Part shown: in pieces, positions 50,501 to 62,500 of the stretch | Numbering within the stretch: position 1 is the stretch's first letter | Layout of the letters: every line of letters starts with the position of its first letter | From: Cynocephalus volans | Lineage: Eukaryota; Chordata; Mammalia; Dermoptera; Cynocephalidae | NCBI RefSeq assembly: GCF_027409185.1 | Contig: NC_084463.1 | Coordinates: 158,449,869-158,513,868 of the forward strand | Direction: 5' to 3' | Length of the DNA stretch: 64,000 nt | Made by a program: the position numbers and the translations under genes | Notes under the pieces: generated by a model | Seen by the model: only the letters and a program-made list of their open reading frames with translations | The model's database searches: none | What the model was told of the DNA's origin: nothing

Positions 50501-53500
50501 TTTATTTTCATAAGCAACTCTACAGTAGGTGGTATTAATTCCTTTTTATAAGTTATATAAACTCTGATCTTTCTGCCCATGACCAAAGTTCATGATCTTT
50601 CCATGTTACTGTATTCCTGTCAGGAAAATGGTTATTTATAGTCTGACTTATATTTTGTTCTATGTCTCCATCTCCCTTGAGGATATGGTTGTATCCTCTG
50701 TATTGTGCCCTAAATGTTGAAATGATTGCTTTTACCAAGATGCAGTATTTATTGGGAAAACAGTCTAGTTAGATTGAAGGCCAATGCAACTACAGCATTA
50801 TCTGGAAGGCAAATGGGCAAATCAGAGGAGACACACTGGGCAGCTAAATAGTTACCTGAAGCATTGGTATTGTAGAATTGGGCTCGACTAGTGGAGGTGA
50901 AAAGGCAGTGCTTGGAACCAACTCGTTGGTCTGTGAGAACTCAATGCTGTATTTCATGTTTCTATAATATCTAAGGCCACCTCTTTAGACATCTCCCTGA
51001 GATGTTGCCAGTAGATGATAAAAAATTGTGGGACTTATTGTAGTTGATGAATATTATGAGAGTCCTTGCAGTATTTAGTATTTGTTTAGGCACCCATTTA
51101 AACACTTAGTAGTAAAACATTTTCAGATTTTTTTGATAATATCTGGTAAGGCTTAGGTGGCCTAGGTTCCTATTCGTATTAAAATTACAATTAATATTCC
51201 TTGTAAATGTATAGGAACTTTGGGCTCATTTTGTTGAATCGAAATGAGTTATAGAAAAAGCTCAGTTTAATTAAGCTTGTACAGCTTGTGTTTGGAAGGG
51301 TAGGCAAGAGGCCAGTGTTCCACAAACAGGAAGGGTAGTAAAGAAACAGTTGGTTCTGTTATGTCTTTAAGTTATTCTTGCCATTTTCAGCTCTCCCTCC
51401 CAGTCTGTTTTCTCATATTACATAAGTGCTTAATATTGCTCTTATATCTCTAAACACAAATGTGATTTTATTTTCTCAAAGCTCCACTCTTGATTTGATA
51501 ATATAAACATAACTTTGATTGGCTTGCTTTTTTCAAAAGAATCACTGTATATTTTCTTTCATAGATCATTAAGTCCTTTAAATGTTGATTGATGTTGTAG
51601 TACTGTACTTTATTTTCAAAACAAAACTTGGCCTAACAGTAAAAATATTTGCCAGGAGAAACAATTTTGAAAAAGACAGATTGGCTTTTGTTGCAAGAAA
51701 GTATATAGACTTGAATGGTAGAGGTGAAGTATTGTTTTATTTCTAAGCATCTGTAGACTAATGATTAGTTGATATGCAGTTTCAACTTTTAAACAATATT
51801 AGGAAATTTAACTTGTATGTATTGTTAATGCCATGGTTATGAACTGAGGATGTTTACAGCTCTTGTATGAAAAGTGTGAAGATAGATGCCTTATCAGGCG
51901 TTAAGTACTTAGTGAGAACCAACTGCTTGGCTTTGTGTTAGGTCCTGTGTCTGATATTAGACAGGATCGCCTTTTCAAGGAGCTTAGCTAAGGAAATGAC
52001 ATCCAGCATAGATACACCATAGGTTAGTAATTTAAGACAGTGGTGCGGGATAGTGGTCATACAACAGTACATATTTAGTTCCTTCAGAATCCTGTTAAGG
52101 GTCAGGCGGCATTCCATGGAGGAAAGGAACTTGAGTAGAACCTTGAAACAGTAGTAGGATTTCACCTAGTAAGTGTAAGGACTGTTTAAAACATCTTTCT
52201 CTCTGCTTGGGAAAGTAACGGTGAAAAGAAACCCTAAGATCCTATAGGAGAGCTGCCCGGTTAGCTCAGTTGGTTAGAGCAGGTGTTAGAACACCAGAGT
52301 CAAGGTATGGATCCATATGCAGGCCAGCCACCAAAAAGACAAAACAAACAAAAAAAGATTTTATGAGGACTATTATAATAAATGATGTTGGCTGGTAGAA
52401 GAATTAGTGCTATCCTTCCTTTTAGAAATTATCCTTTCAATATTTTATCTAAAAGCATTCTTCAGTATACAGTCAGCCTTTCTTTTCTTTGGGTTCCACA
52501 TCTGTAGATTCAACCAACTGCAGATTGAAAGAAAAAAAGTTTTTAATTGCTTCTCTGTTGAACATGTGCAGAGATTTTTCTTGTCATTACTCCTTAAACA
52601 ACACAGTATAACAACTATTTACAGAGTATTTGCATTGCATAAGCTATTATAAGTAACCTAGAGATGATTTAAAGTATACTGGAGGATGTGCATAGGTTAT
52701 ACTTAAAAACTATGACATTTTATACTGGGAACGTGAGCATGTGTGGATTTCGATATCTACTGTAGGTCCTGGAACCAACCCCTGTCCCCCCATACCAGGG
52801 ATGACTATAGTTCCAAAATCTTATTTTACATGCCAATCTATATCGTATTGGTTTTTTCAAACTTTATATGCTAGTCTATGAAGCAGATCAGGCAGTGTCT
52901 CTCATTATTCTGAGTTGATCAGAGTTCACAATTTCTATGGAATTGCTATTAATGAGAAAATATTTACATTTGTCTAAACTTAGACTATAGCAGAACATTA
53001 AAAGATGTGTTATCTTGCCACATTTGTGGTCAAATATGACATTTTCCTTCTTTCACTTTTGTTCTCTGTCCTCATCCTTGAGATAAATTCCTGCTTAAAT
53101 GAAAAGGATTGGATAAATTGAAATAGAAAGCATAAGATGATTCTTGTTTTAATAACTATTATTCAAAAGGGTGGTGATATACTGATAACAAATTTTTAGA
53201 AAAACAACAAAAAACAAAAGGGTGGTGAATTTTATGGTATTCAGAAAAAAATAAGTTTTCATAAGCAACACCAGTTTAGTTGTAGCATTGAAAAGTCTTT
53301 TGGTCTATCTGCCAGTTTATACCTGTATGTAAAAGGGCCCCCTAACTGATTTTTTTTTAAGATTTAGTTGCCACTTTAAAAAAAGTCTTCTATGAGTTGA
53401 GAGTGGAAAATTTCCCTAGAATATGTGTTTTTAGGAACATCTAGAAGAATGTATAAAATAAGTCCCAGTAAAACCTCCTGTAATATGAAGCATAAAAATG

Positions 53501-56500
53501 TGTCTTAAAAATACAATTATAAAGGAAGCTTAAAGTGTTTTCCATGGAACTACCTTTCTGGTTGTGGATGGTAGAGCGTTTTATTTTAAATAAAGACATT
53601 CTGTTTTCCAGGATTTGATTTATACAAGAAAACATATAATGTCCTATTGAACACAGACCAAATACATTCCCAGACGCTTTGTTACCCAGACGTTTTGAGG
53701 GATTTCTTTACAGATGTTTTTGGCACAAGTTGTGATTTTAGAGGAAACATATAAGAGGTACCAGATGCAGTTTTCTGAATTGCCATAAATGATTAAAAAT
53801 TTATTTGTGATGATATAAACTTCTGGGTATACTAGACAATGCCAAAATTTGAATTAAGAAAAAAGTGTGTATCAGATGAATAATTAAGTCTTTTTCAACT
53901 TAATAGTTATATTTTTAAATGTGTTTCCTTAATATCTAAACTGAGCTATGTTTTAGAAATTGCAGTTATTTTAATAATTCTTCTAGGTATAAAGGAAGAT
54001 AAATTATGTAGAGATGAGAACGTTTTGAGTTTATTTTATGTGCTTTCCTTCATTTCTTTATGTATGGATGAGTAATTCAGAACATAAATTATATATTTTT
54101 TTTGTCCTGTGTTTTGTTCTTCCCATTCTCCCTTCCCAGGGAAAATTAATCATTATTTTGTTTATTTATCAAATATTCCTTGTTTATCTGCTGCATACTT
54201 AGCACTACAATAGGCACTGGAAATACAAAGACAAGGGACTAGAGTCTTACTTTCAGGAGGTTATAGGTAGTCAGGAAGGGGATAGGATATGGAATCAAAT
54301 ACATATAACAAATTGTTTCACAAGGCAAGAGCTATTCGTTTTACTTGGTGATGGTGGCATGGAAGGGTAGAAAAGGCTAGTGAAGGGTATACTTGACCTC
54401 ACATGAATGATGAGTAGGGACAGCTAAGCACCACGCAGGGAGTTGGGGAGAAGCATTCTAGACAAAGGGAGGAGTTCATATGAAACTGTGTGGCATAATC
54501 TGGAATCTGGCTGGAGATACGGTTGACTGGTAATGACCAAAGGGTGGTGTGTGTGTGCACGTGCAGGTGTGTGTATGTGGTGGGGGAGGTGGTATGGCAT
54601 GTTGGTGTGGACTGCTGAAAAGGTAGAGGTAGAACTGTGTTGCTGTATAGAGAAACGAAACTCTTAAGTATGGATCACAAACCAAATTGTAAACTGGGGC
54701 CAAAATGATAATATAAAAGAGCAAACGAGACCTGTGGTGAATTCAAGAGTGTTTCTTATGGGGGCAGCAGATTCTCAGCTGCACCTAACTGTTGCTGGGC
54801 AGGAATGTAGGCCCAGAGTTGCCAAATCTTTAGATCTTCCAAGAGACACTGGAAATCTGGATTTTTATATGAATTACCCCTATTTTTTAGTGTGACACCT
54901 GATTTAAGTTTTTGTAAAAGCCCTGTGTGGGCTGAACTAAACATCTTTAGGCTGGATGTCGTCCATGCTGACTTGCAGTAGAGAGCTTTCAGAAATGAGT
55001 TGAAGTTCAGGCTGCAGCTTAGAAAACCTTTTATCATTAGTGTGCTTTCTGTAGTGATTATATTCAGTTAGTGGAAACGTTATTACAGCGATTTTAATTT
55101 TCACTGAAAAATTCTAGTCCTTTCTTTTGGGATGTGGCTGGTCTGTATAAAGCTTTAAAAGTAAATATATAACTTTACTCATAATATTTACTTTCTTTAA
55201 GAAATTTTCTGTTTCAGTATGGAAAAACATAGCACACATTATCTGAAATCATAATAAAGGGTTGAGGGAAGAGAATGGAGAAGGAAAATACATTTGATTC
55301 AGTTACATTTAATGTATTTATATAAAATCTCTTTCAAGTACACATAGTAACTCCAATTAACTGTACAAATAATTCAGTAGACCTCAATCAATTTCATTTT
55401 AATCACAGATTATGATCTAATGGAATTCAAATTGAGGTTATACTATATTAATGAAATTCTTTTTCTGTGAGTTCACTGCCAGCCAGGAATTACAGTTTTA
55501 AAGGTTATTTTTCACTCAGCAATTAATAATTATGATTATGGGACAAGAAAGCATTCACCAAGTGCTCTAGACCTTAAATGCTGTGTCAGATATGGTCGAA
55601 AAGAATTAAGTTAAAAGACAAAGAAGATGCTAGTATAACTTAAGTTCAAATTGTAAATAGATATATCTTTTACCAATATTATTTGGTGCTAAAATAAAAG
55701 TGATCTTTTATAAGTTGAAATTCTGTGATAAAAAGACAATTAATTTCTAGCTTTTGCTTTGGTTATATTTAATTAAATGAAAAGGCTTAATTTCCTTTTA
55801 TTAGTTTTCGTACTGTATCAGGTTTAAATTTATTTAGAAGGTAGCCAATGCAAATAAGACACCAGACCCAATTTATTTACCAACATTTATAAATCAGATT
55901 TCTAACATTTTTTTCTTCCTTTGATTGACTCTTTTGCCTTGGTTCTTAAAAATGACAAATATGCCAAATGGAAGGGAAAAACATCACAAAATATTAACAT
56001 TAACCAACGTGATGTGTATGATTGGTACTGATGAGGGCCAGATTAAACAATGAACTCTTTAGTTATTTTAAGAAATGAAATGAATGAGTACTAATGCTTT
56101 ACATAGCACTTTACTATTTAGAAAAAGCACATTTACAATTCTTTGAGATGATCATGCTTGCTTCATAAAATAGGCAACAAAATCTGGCCCCAGTCATAGG
56201 ACCATGATTCATATCCAGGTCTTCTCACACTCAAGTTCTGCGCTCCATTAGCTTTTTTCCCAGTCAGGTGACTGTTCAATAAACCTGACCTGGGTCTTGT
56301 CCATGGGAGCTTAGTCATGAAGTAACCAAATAACTTTGTAAGAGGATGACTAATTTTAAGATGTTCTTTGAATACAGCATTATAGTGTACCATCATTAAT
56401 CACAAATGAAATGTAAAACTATAGTGTGCTGATTTGTTGCAGTCAACAACATTTTATGTTCAATTTTTATTTTAAATCAAGTGATGAAGACCATGGCACC

Positions 56501-59500
56501 ATCTCTAGGTATTTCAGAGGAGAGGCTCTAATATGTTGGGTTTTACTGTATCATACATTCAAAGTAACTCGTTTTCTCCAAACTAGACTAAATCTCAATT
56601 GCTTTGAAATGGTTAAGTTTAAAGTGTCCTGCAGCATTTTTTTTTTTTTTTTTTTTTTTTACTTCCAAAGAATTACTTTGGCATGTGCAATGATTTCACA
56701 GGAATGTTGTATTTGGCTTAATACCCATTTCTAAATAACCATATTTTGCCTGCCCATAAGAATACAACTCTGATTTCAAATTGTGGTTTGAATTAGTCAT
56801 CAGTTTTCGTAGAGAAGTGTTCAGAATCTCTGATGGGTGGAGAATAAGGGTGTCTGGAGAAAAGAGGAGTCTGTAGGGATCTTTGAAGTGGGTGTTTGAC
56901 TTTCTTTTCTTTTCCAAACCTCTTGTAGTTAATGCCATCCTTCCAGCCCCTTCCCCTAAATTCTGAGGTTTTTTTCCTCTAGGCTCAAATGTCAGAATAC
57001 ATTTAAACTACTACCTGAATTTGAAACAGCTCTTTGCATTCTACCTCACATTAGCTCAGGGACTAACTGGATACTCTGATAGTGAGTTTAAGAACTTATA
57101 ACCATGTCCCTTTGGCCTTGAGCATGTTTCAACTCTTCCTTCCTGAATATAGAAATTTTAATGAAAGTTGTCCCAACCATAATCATTTTTCATCAAGAAA
57201 GTATTTTTGATTTCAATTTTAAGACAGTTTGATTTCTTAACCAGTTTTTCATACAGCAAAGTTAAAAAATTTTAAACTTATTTTATGAAAATCATCTTTA
57301 TCAGAATCAACTCTTTACTTTTTGAATTTTACTCTGAAAATGTCTATTTATCATTCAGGTTTTTCTTTTTTTTAAATAAGAGACAGTATAGTGTAGTGTT
57401 ATATCCTGGTTATGTTTTAGACTGTACAGTCCAAAAGAAATACTGTGAGCCACATGCAGTTTTAAATTTTTTAGTGGCCACAATAAAAAAAGTAAAAAGA
57501 TATGTGAAATTAATTTTTTAATATATATTATATAAAACAATATGTCCAAATTATCATTTTGACATGTAATCAGTATAACAATTATCAATTTAGAGGAAAA
57601 TAGATAGGAGAAGGAAAATCTCAGAAAAAGGGAAGGGGCGGGTAAGAAAGTTTGACCTCTGTTTCTCTGCTACCTTTCTATAACCTCACAGCGTGGTGAG
57701 GATGGAAGAGAAGACAATGCCCATCTTTACTCTGGCTCCTACTTTAGCTTGTGAGTGAGATGGTTAAGTAAGAACAGTGACAAGATTAAGGTATTTGCTG
57801 TTATTCCTCTGAGTAGTCGAGAGTTCTTTTTACATTAAGAATGTAGTGCTAGAAAAGGCCTAAATAGCACCATGTGCTCATAACCCATAATATACTTGTG
57901 CACCTTAAAAATCTAAAATGTTTTACTAACCCAGAGTTTAACAATAGTCCTGTTCGTATTTGCTCCCACGTGCTTGATCTCTCTCTCTCTCTCTCTCATC
58001 CAAGTTTAAATTCCTTACTGGAAAGACAGGAAAGGAAAAGTTTGTAGTAGATTTTCCAAGCACTAACCTTGCTTTTATAATATGGTTATGGCAACCATCT
58101 CTATTTTGGTAAAGTTAGCCTATTATATGAATGACATTTTACAATTTAGATTTTTGCTATTTAGAAAAACCACAAGCCATTGAAAACAGTTAAACTAGAT
58201 ATTTTATATATGCATTTAGTATTCTAAGTCAGAATTTTAGCCATTGTATGGAAGCATTGTACAGGACAGAATGAAAACATGAAGCAGACAGACCTGGTCT
58301 AATCTGGAAGGCTCAGAGAAAACTTTTGTGATTAAGTGAGTTGGGAACTGAGACATGAAGGGTGAGTGAGAGTTAATAGGCAATACTGATGGAAAAGAGC
58401 TTTCCAGGCACAAGGAAAAACATTTGGAGAGGGAATTGAGAGTCTAGAAATATATCATACATTAATGTTCAGTTGATTTCTGACAAGGGTACCAAATGAA
58501 TAATTTTCCACCATATAGTGCTGGAACAACCAGACATCCACAAGCAAAAGAATGAAGTTGGAACCCTACCTCACACCGTGCATAAAAATTAACTCAAATT
58601 GGGCCATAGAACTAAATTTTAGAGTTAAAACTGTAAAACTCTTGGAAGAAAACATAGGAGTAAATCCTTGTGATGTTGATTAGGTAATAGTTTCTTCGAT
58701 ATGACATCAAAAACACAAGCAACAAAGGATAAAATAAATTGGACTTGATCAAAATCAAAAACTTTGGTCCTTCAAAAGATACCATCAAGAAAGTGAAATG
58801 ACAGCCCACAGAATGGGGAAAAAAATCTTTTCAGCCATATATCTGATAAAGGAACTTGCATCCAGCTACTGCTAGAAAATGCAGCATTAAATAAAGAGTA
58901 GGTTTGTGAAAAGAGGTCAAAGTCTAGTGTTTGGATGTGAGTGTTTCTTGATTTGAAAAGTAGAACTCTGTTACAAAGTGATCACCTCCTTATTTCTTTC
59001 AGAATAAATATTTGTAATCTAGCTTAAAAGTAGTAAGCTTCTCTTTCAGCTCAAAATGTCCATTTCTGAGATAAGGTGTAAACTCCATCTTTGAGTGAGC
59101 GTTCCTTACTCCAGGAATCCTTGGCTCTGACGTATGGTTGAATTTATGAACAAGGCATCTCTTGTTTTAATTCTAGACTTTGCTTTTAATACTGCTCAAA
59201 TTCCAGCTATTCTACCAAGATTTTACAAATTTTGCTTCCTTTTTAAATGAGAATTTTAAAATAAAATAGCCCAAGCATCCTTCTGAATCAATCATATTCT
59301 ATAGTAACTTCATTAGTATTTTAGAATCAATGATCTGAATTGTATTTTGCAATTTTCTTACCCCAGAATACTTTGCCCTATCAGCTACATCCTGAACCAT
59401 GGTCTTAGTTGTGTTAAACATTCCTCTTAGCTCACCAAAAACCGAGTCCAAGCCGGGAAAATAGAAAAAGGAAAATCTAAAATTGTCTTTTCCATTTCCT

Positions 59501-62500
59501 ACCATAAAATAAGTGGCTCTGGAAATGTTTCCTGCATGAAAGCAGTGGTGAAAATCTCTTCTTTGCTATTAAGTTACTAAAGAGGATGAAAACCTTTTTT
59601 GTTTTTTAAATTTCCTATTAAAGAATTGATTACTTTATTGGTGTAAACCATGTCAATTAATGCGTACTCTGGTTTCTAGATGATTTCTATATCAGAGAGC
59701 CTAGTTCCCTGTTCCAAAGAAGATATACAAATAATGGAATATTCCCAATTAGAAATGCATATATTCAAATTTCATAGAAAAGATCTCATAAATCTCATTA
59801 TATGTTCATCCAGACTGTTTTAATCAGTTAAAGGCTATCATTACTCACATATTTTAAAACAGATGAACTCCTACAGGCGATGCTGGATGATGCAAAGCAG
59901 AAATTGGCGAACTCAGTAAACAGTGAAGAAGGAAAAGTGGACAGGTGTGCTTTTCCCTTTTAACTTTTGTATATTTTATGGAGATTGCTTTTATGGTAAA
60001 AACAACTTCTACTTGTAGATGTTTATATGTTATTAAATTTTTTAAGAGCCTTTTATTTTTCTTATGTAGTCAGGAGATATAGGTAATTTTAATGAGGGGT
60101 CAGTAGAATAAGTTATATTCTTTTGTTTTTGAAAGTCAATTTTTTTTCAACTGGCTTTCTTAAAACCACATGGAAGAGTTAAAACATCACCCCAATATGA
60201 AGACTTAGAGAATAAAAAGTTTATTTTTACTGTTCTTTTTTGTTCCCCGCTGTTATTAAATAAATGTATGTTGTTTAAATGTATTAGCTCTGGGCCAGCC
60301 TGTGGCTCACTTGGGAGAGCATGGTGCTGACAACACCAAGTCAAGGGTTAAGATCCCCTTACTGGTCATCTTAAAAAAAAAAGTATTAGCTCTGAAACCT
60401 AGGTATACATGCAACAATATCTACTGTTTTTAAAATTTAGATATTAGCAAATTACTAATAAATGTGAATGGGAAAATGTAAGCATGATGGTTAAGCACAA
60501 GAACAATTGTCACCATTTAAATGTCTGCTTCAGGTGAACATCAGCCCAATCAGGCAGTGACAATTACTAATGAGGCACCACCTTAGTCAGTGTCGGGGTG
60601 AAGAAAGTGGGTGGCTAATAAATGATGTTTTAAAAGGTCTACAGTTTGGCTTGTTTGAAATATTCTTCATTAGACTTGTCAAGATGTTTTTAAAAGTTAC
60701 TTTAAAATATTTTGTTGTTTAGTCTTTTTATAATCAAACATTTAATTGTTTAAGAATAATTAAATATTTATATGTTTAGTGTTTAGTGTTTGGGTACACT
60801 CAATGTTAAGTTGCTTGAGCTGTTTCTGCCTTCATTTTCATAGAGTCCTACTGAGAAACCTCTTTGTTGGACATTTCCACACACCAAAAAATCAGCGTCA
60901 TGAAGTGTTGAGATTGATGGGAAGCATCCTGGGTATTGAAAGGGAGGAAATGGAGCAGGTAACTAGACGGTGAAAGCCATTCAGAATACATTTATAACTA
61001 AAATAGTGGTATCAAATTGTTTCCTTTTGATATGTCTAACTTTTACTGAATATAATTTTTTCAATAATGTGGAAATGGAATCATTTCACAGTACATTGGG
61101 CAAATGAATTTGTTTAATTTATGTATTAGTTTACATGTTCTGTAATTTATAAACCACTTCTCAAATCAGGATATCAGAATGCTAAAATTTTGAGATATGG
61201 CAATTCCCAAAACTTTTATTTGAGATCATTCCAGGGATGCCATTTTATTCTATTTGTGGCCTCTATCAGTAGGAAACTTTTTCTAGTAATTGGACTTGAA
61301 AACCATACTACATGAAATTACATATAAGTGCTTCTTGTTTTTTCTTTTCTTGTATTGATAATATTTTTCTGTTTTAAAATAATCTTGTAGTTGTTTCATG
61401 AAGATCAGGGTGGTGTGACCAGGTGGATGACTGGGTGGCATGGAGGAGGATCAAAAAGTGTCCCCAACACATCCTTGAGTCCAAATCAGCAATCTGTGCT
61501 TAATAGTGTAAGAACTGATTTTATTCTTGCTGAATATGAATGGTGAAATGATTGTGTGTTGCACTCATTTGCAAATAATCAGATTTCTTTTTCAGGTTAT
61601 TTTATGCAACCCTTTTTACCTTGCAGTTGTGAAAACTGAGAAGAGAGAGGTGATTAGCTTACAAGCCAGTTTTAATAATTTTATTGTATATAGGTTTTAT
61701 TTTAACTTTTTATATGGCACTATTATTTTTCCAAGTATTAACTGTTCTTTTCTTTATGCTTGATTATGCTGCCATTGGCAGTCTTGCTACTAAATCATAA
61801 GATTCTTGACAACAGAGGCTTTATTTTGCTCATGTATACATGTTGCAAAGTGAGCCAGTGAGCACCTGCCATGTACCAGACTATGCCAAGCACTGTGGAT
61901 GCAGCTGCAAACCAGATAGACAAGGTGCCTGCCCTTAACAAACTTACATTCTGGTAGGAGGAAGCAATTAGTAAACATGAAAACACTGTGTGTGGTATGT
62001 GGTAGGCTTTAGATGAATATGAATTGAATTGAGTTGTACTGTGAGTTAGAATGTGCGGATTCTTTTATTTTTTTTATAAAGAGGACATTAAGGATAGGTG
62101 ACTTACCCAGAATTGGTTAAAGATAAAACACTATTTTACTTAGATAGCATAAAATTTATTTTAAAGAAAAGGTCCACACTACATTATTTTAATCTGATAA
62201 TGTTACTGGTGATCTTTTGCTGTATTCATTGATTGGGTCTTACTTTAGAAAATCGTGTTTAATGCTTGTTTTTCTTCAATATAATTTTTCACGTCTATAT
62301 TAACAGTTATTAAAATGATAAGACTTGGTGTTTTAAGTGCCATTGATGGCAAGAAATGTGTTATCAGTTGTCTAATTCTGACTATAAAATGTTTGAAACT
62401 GGCCAACTGCCAAAAAACGGTGTTTGAAATGACTGTTGTCATCAGAGAGTATTGATTAAATTGTTAAATATTTGTAATGATAACTGTGTAACTAAAGTGC

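Larger units (their letters stand above)
48434..59862 (+). other. TRIP11 intron between exons 16 and 17
   Basis: An 11.4-kb intron. It holds composite element copy C (48712-49450), SINEs (49647-49746, 52253-52358), a MIR-like relic near 56080-56240, a poly-T tract at 56639-56660, a CT microsatellite (57977-57998) and an old L1 ORF2 piece (58440-58870). The segment near 57405-57590 resembles a common interspersed repeat I cannot name. The rest is AT-rich and unrecognised. Confidence 0.6.

Noticed and set aside
52253..52330. A tRNA-Ile gene
   Set aside because: The box B and anticodon arm are degraded, and the A/C-rich tail marks a SINE.
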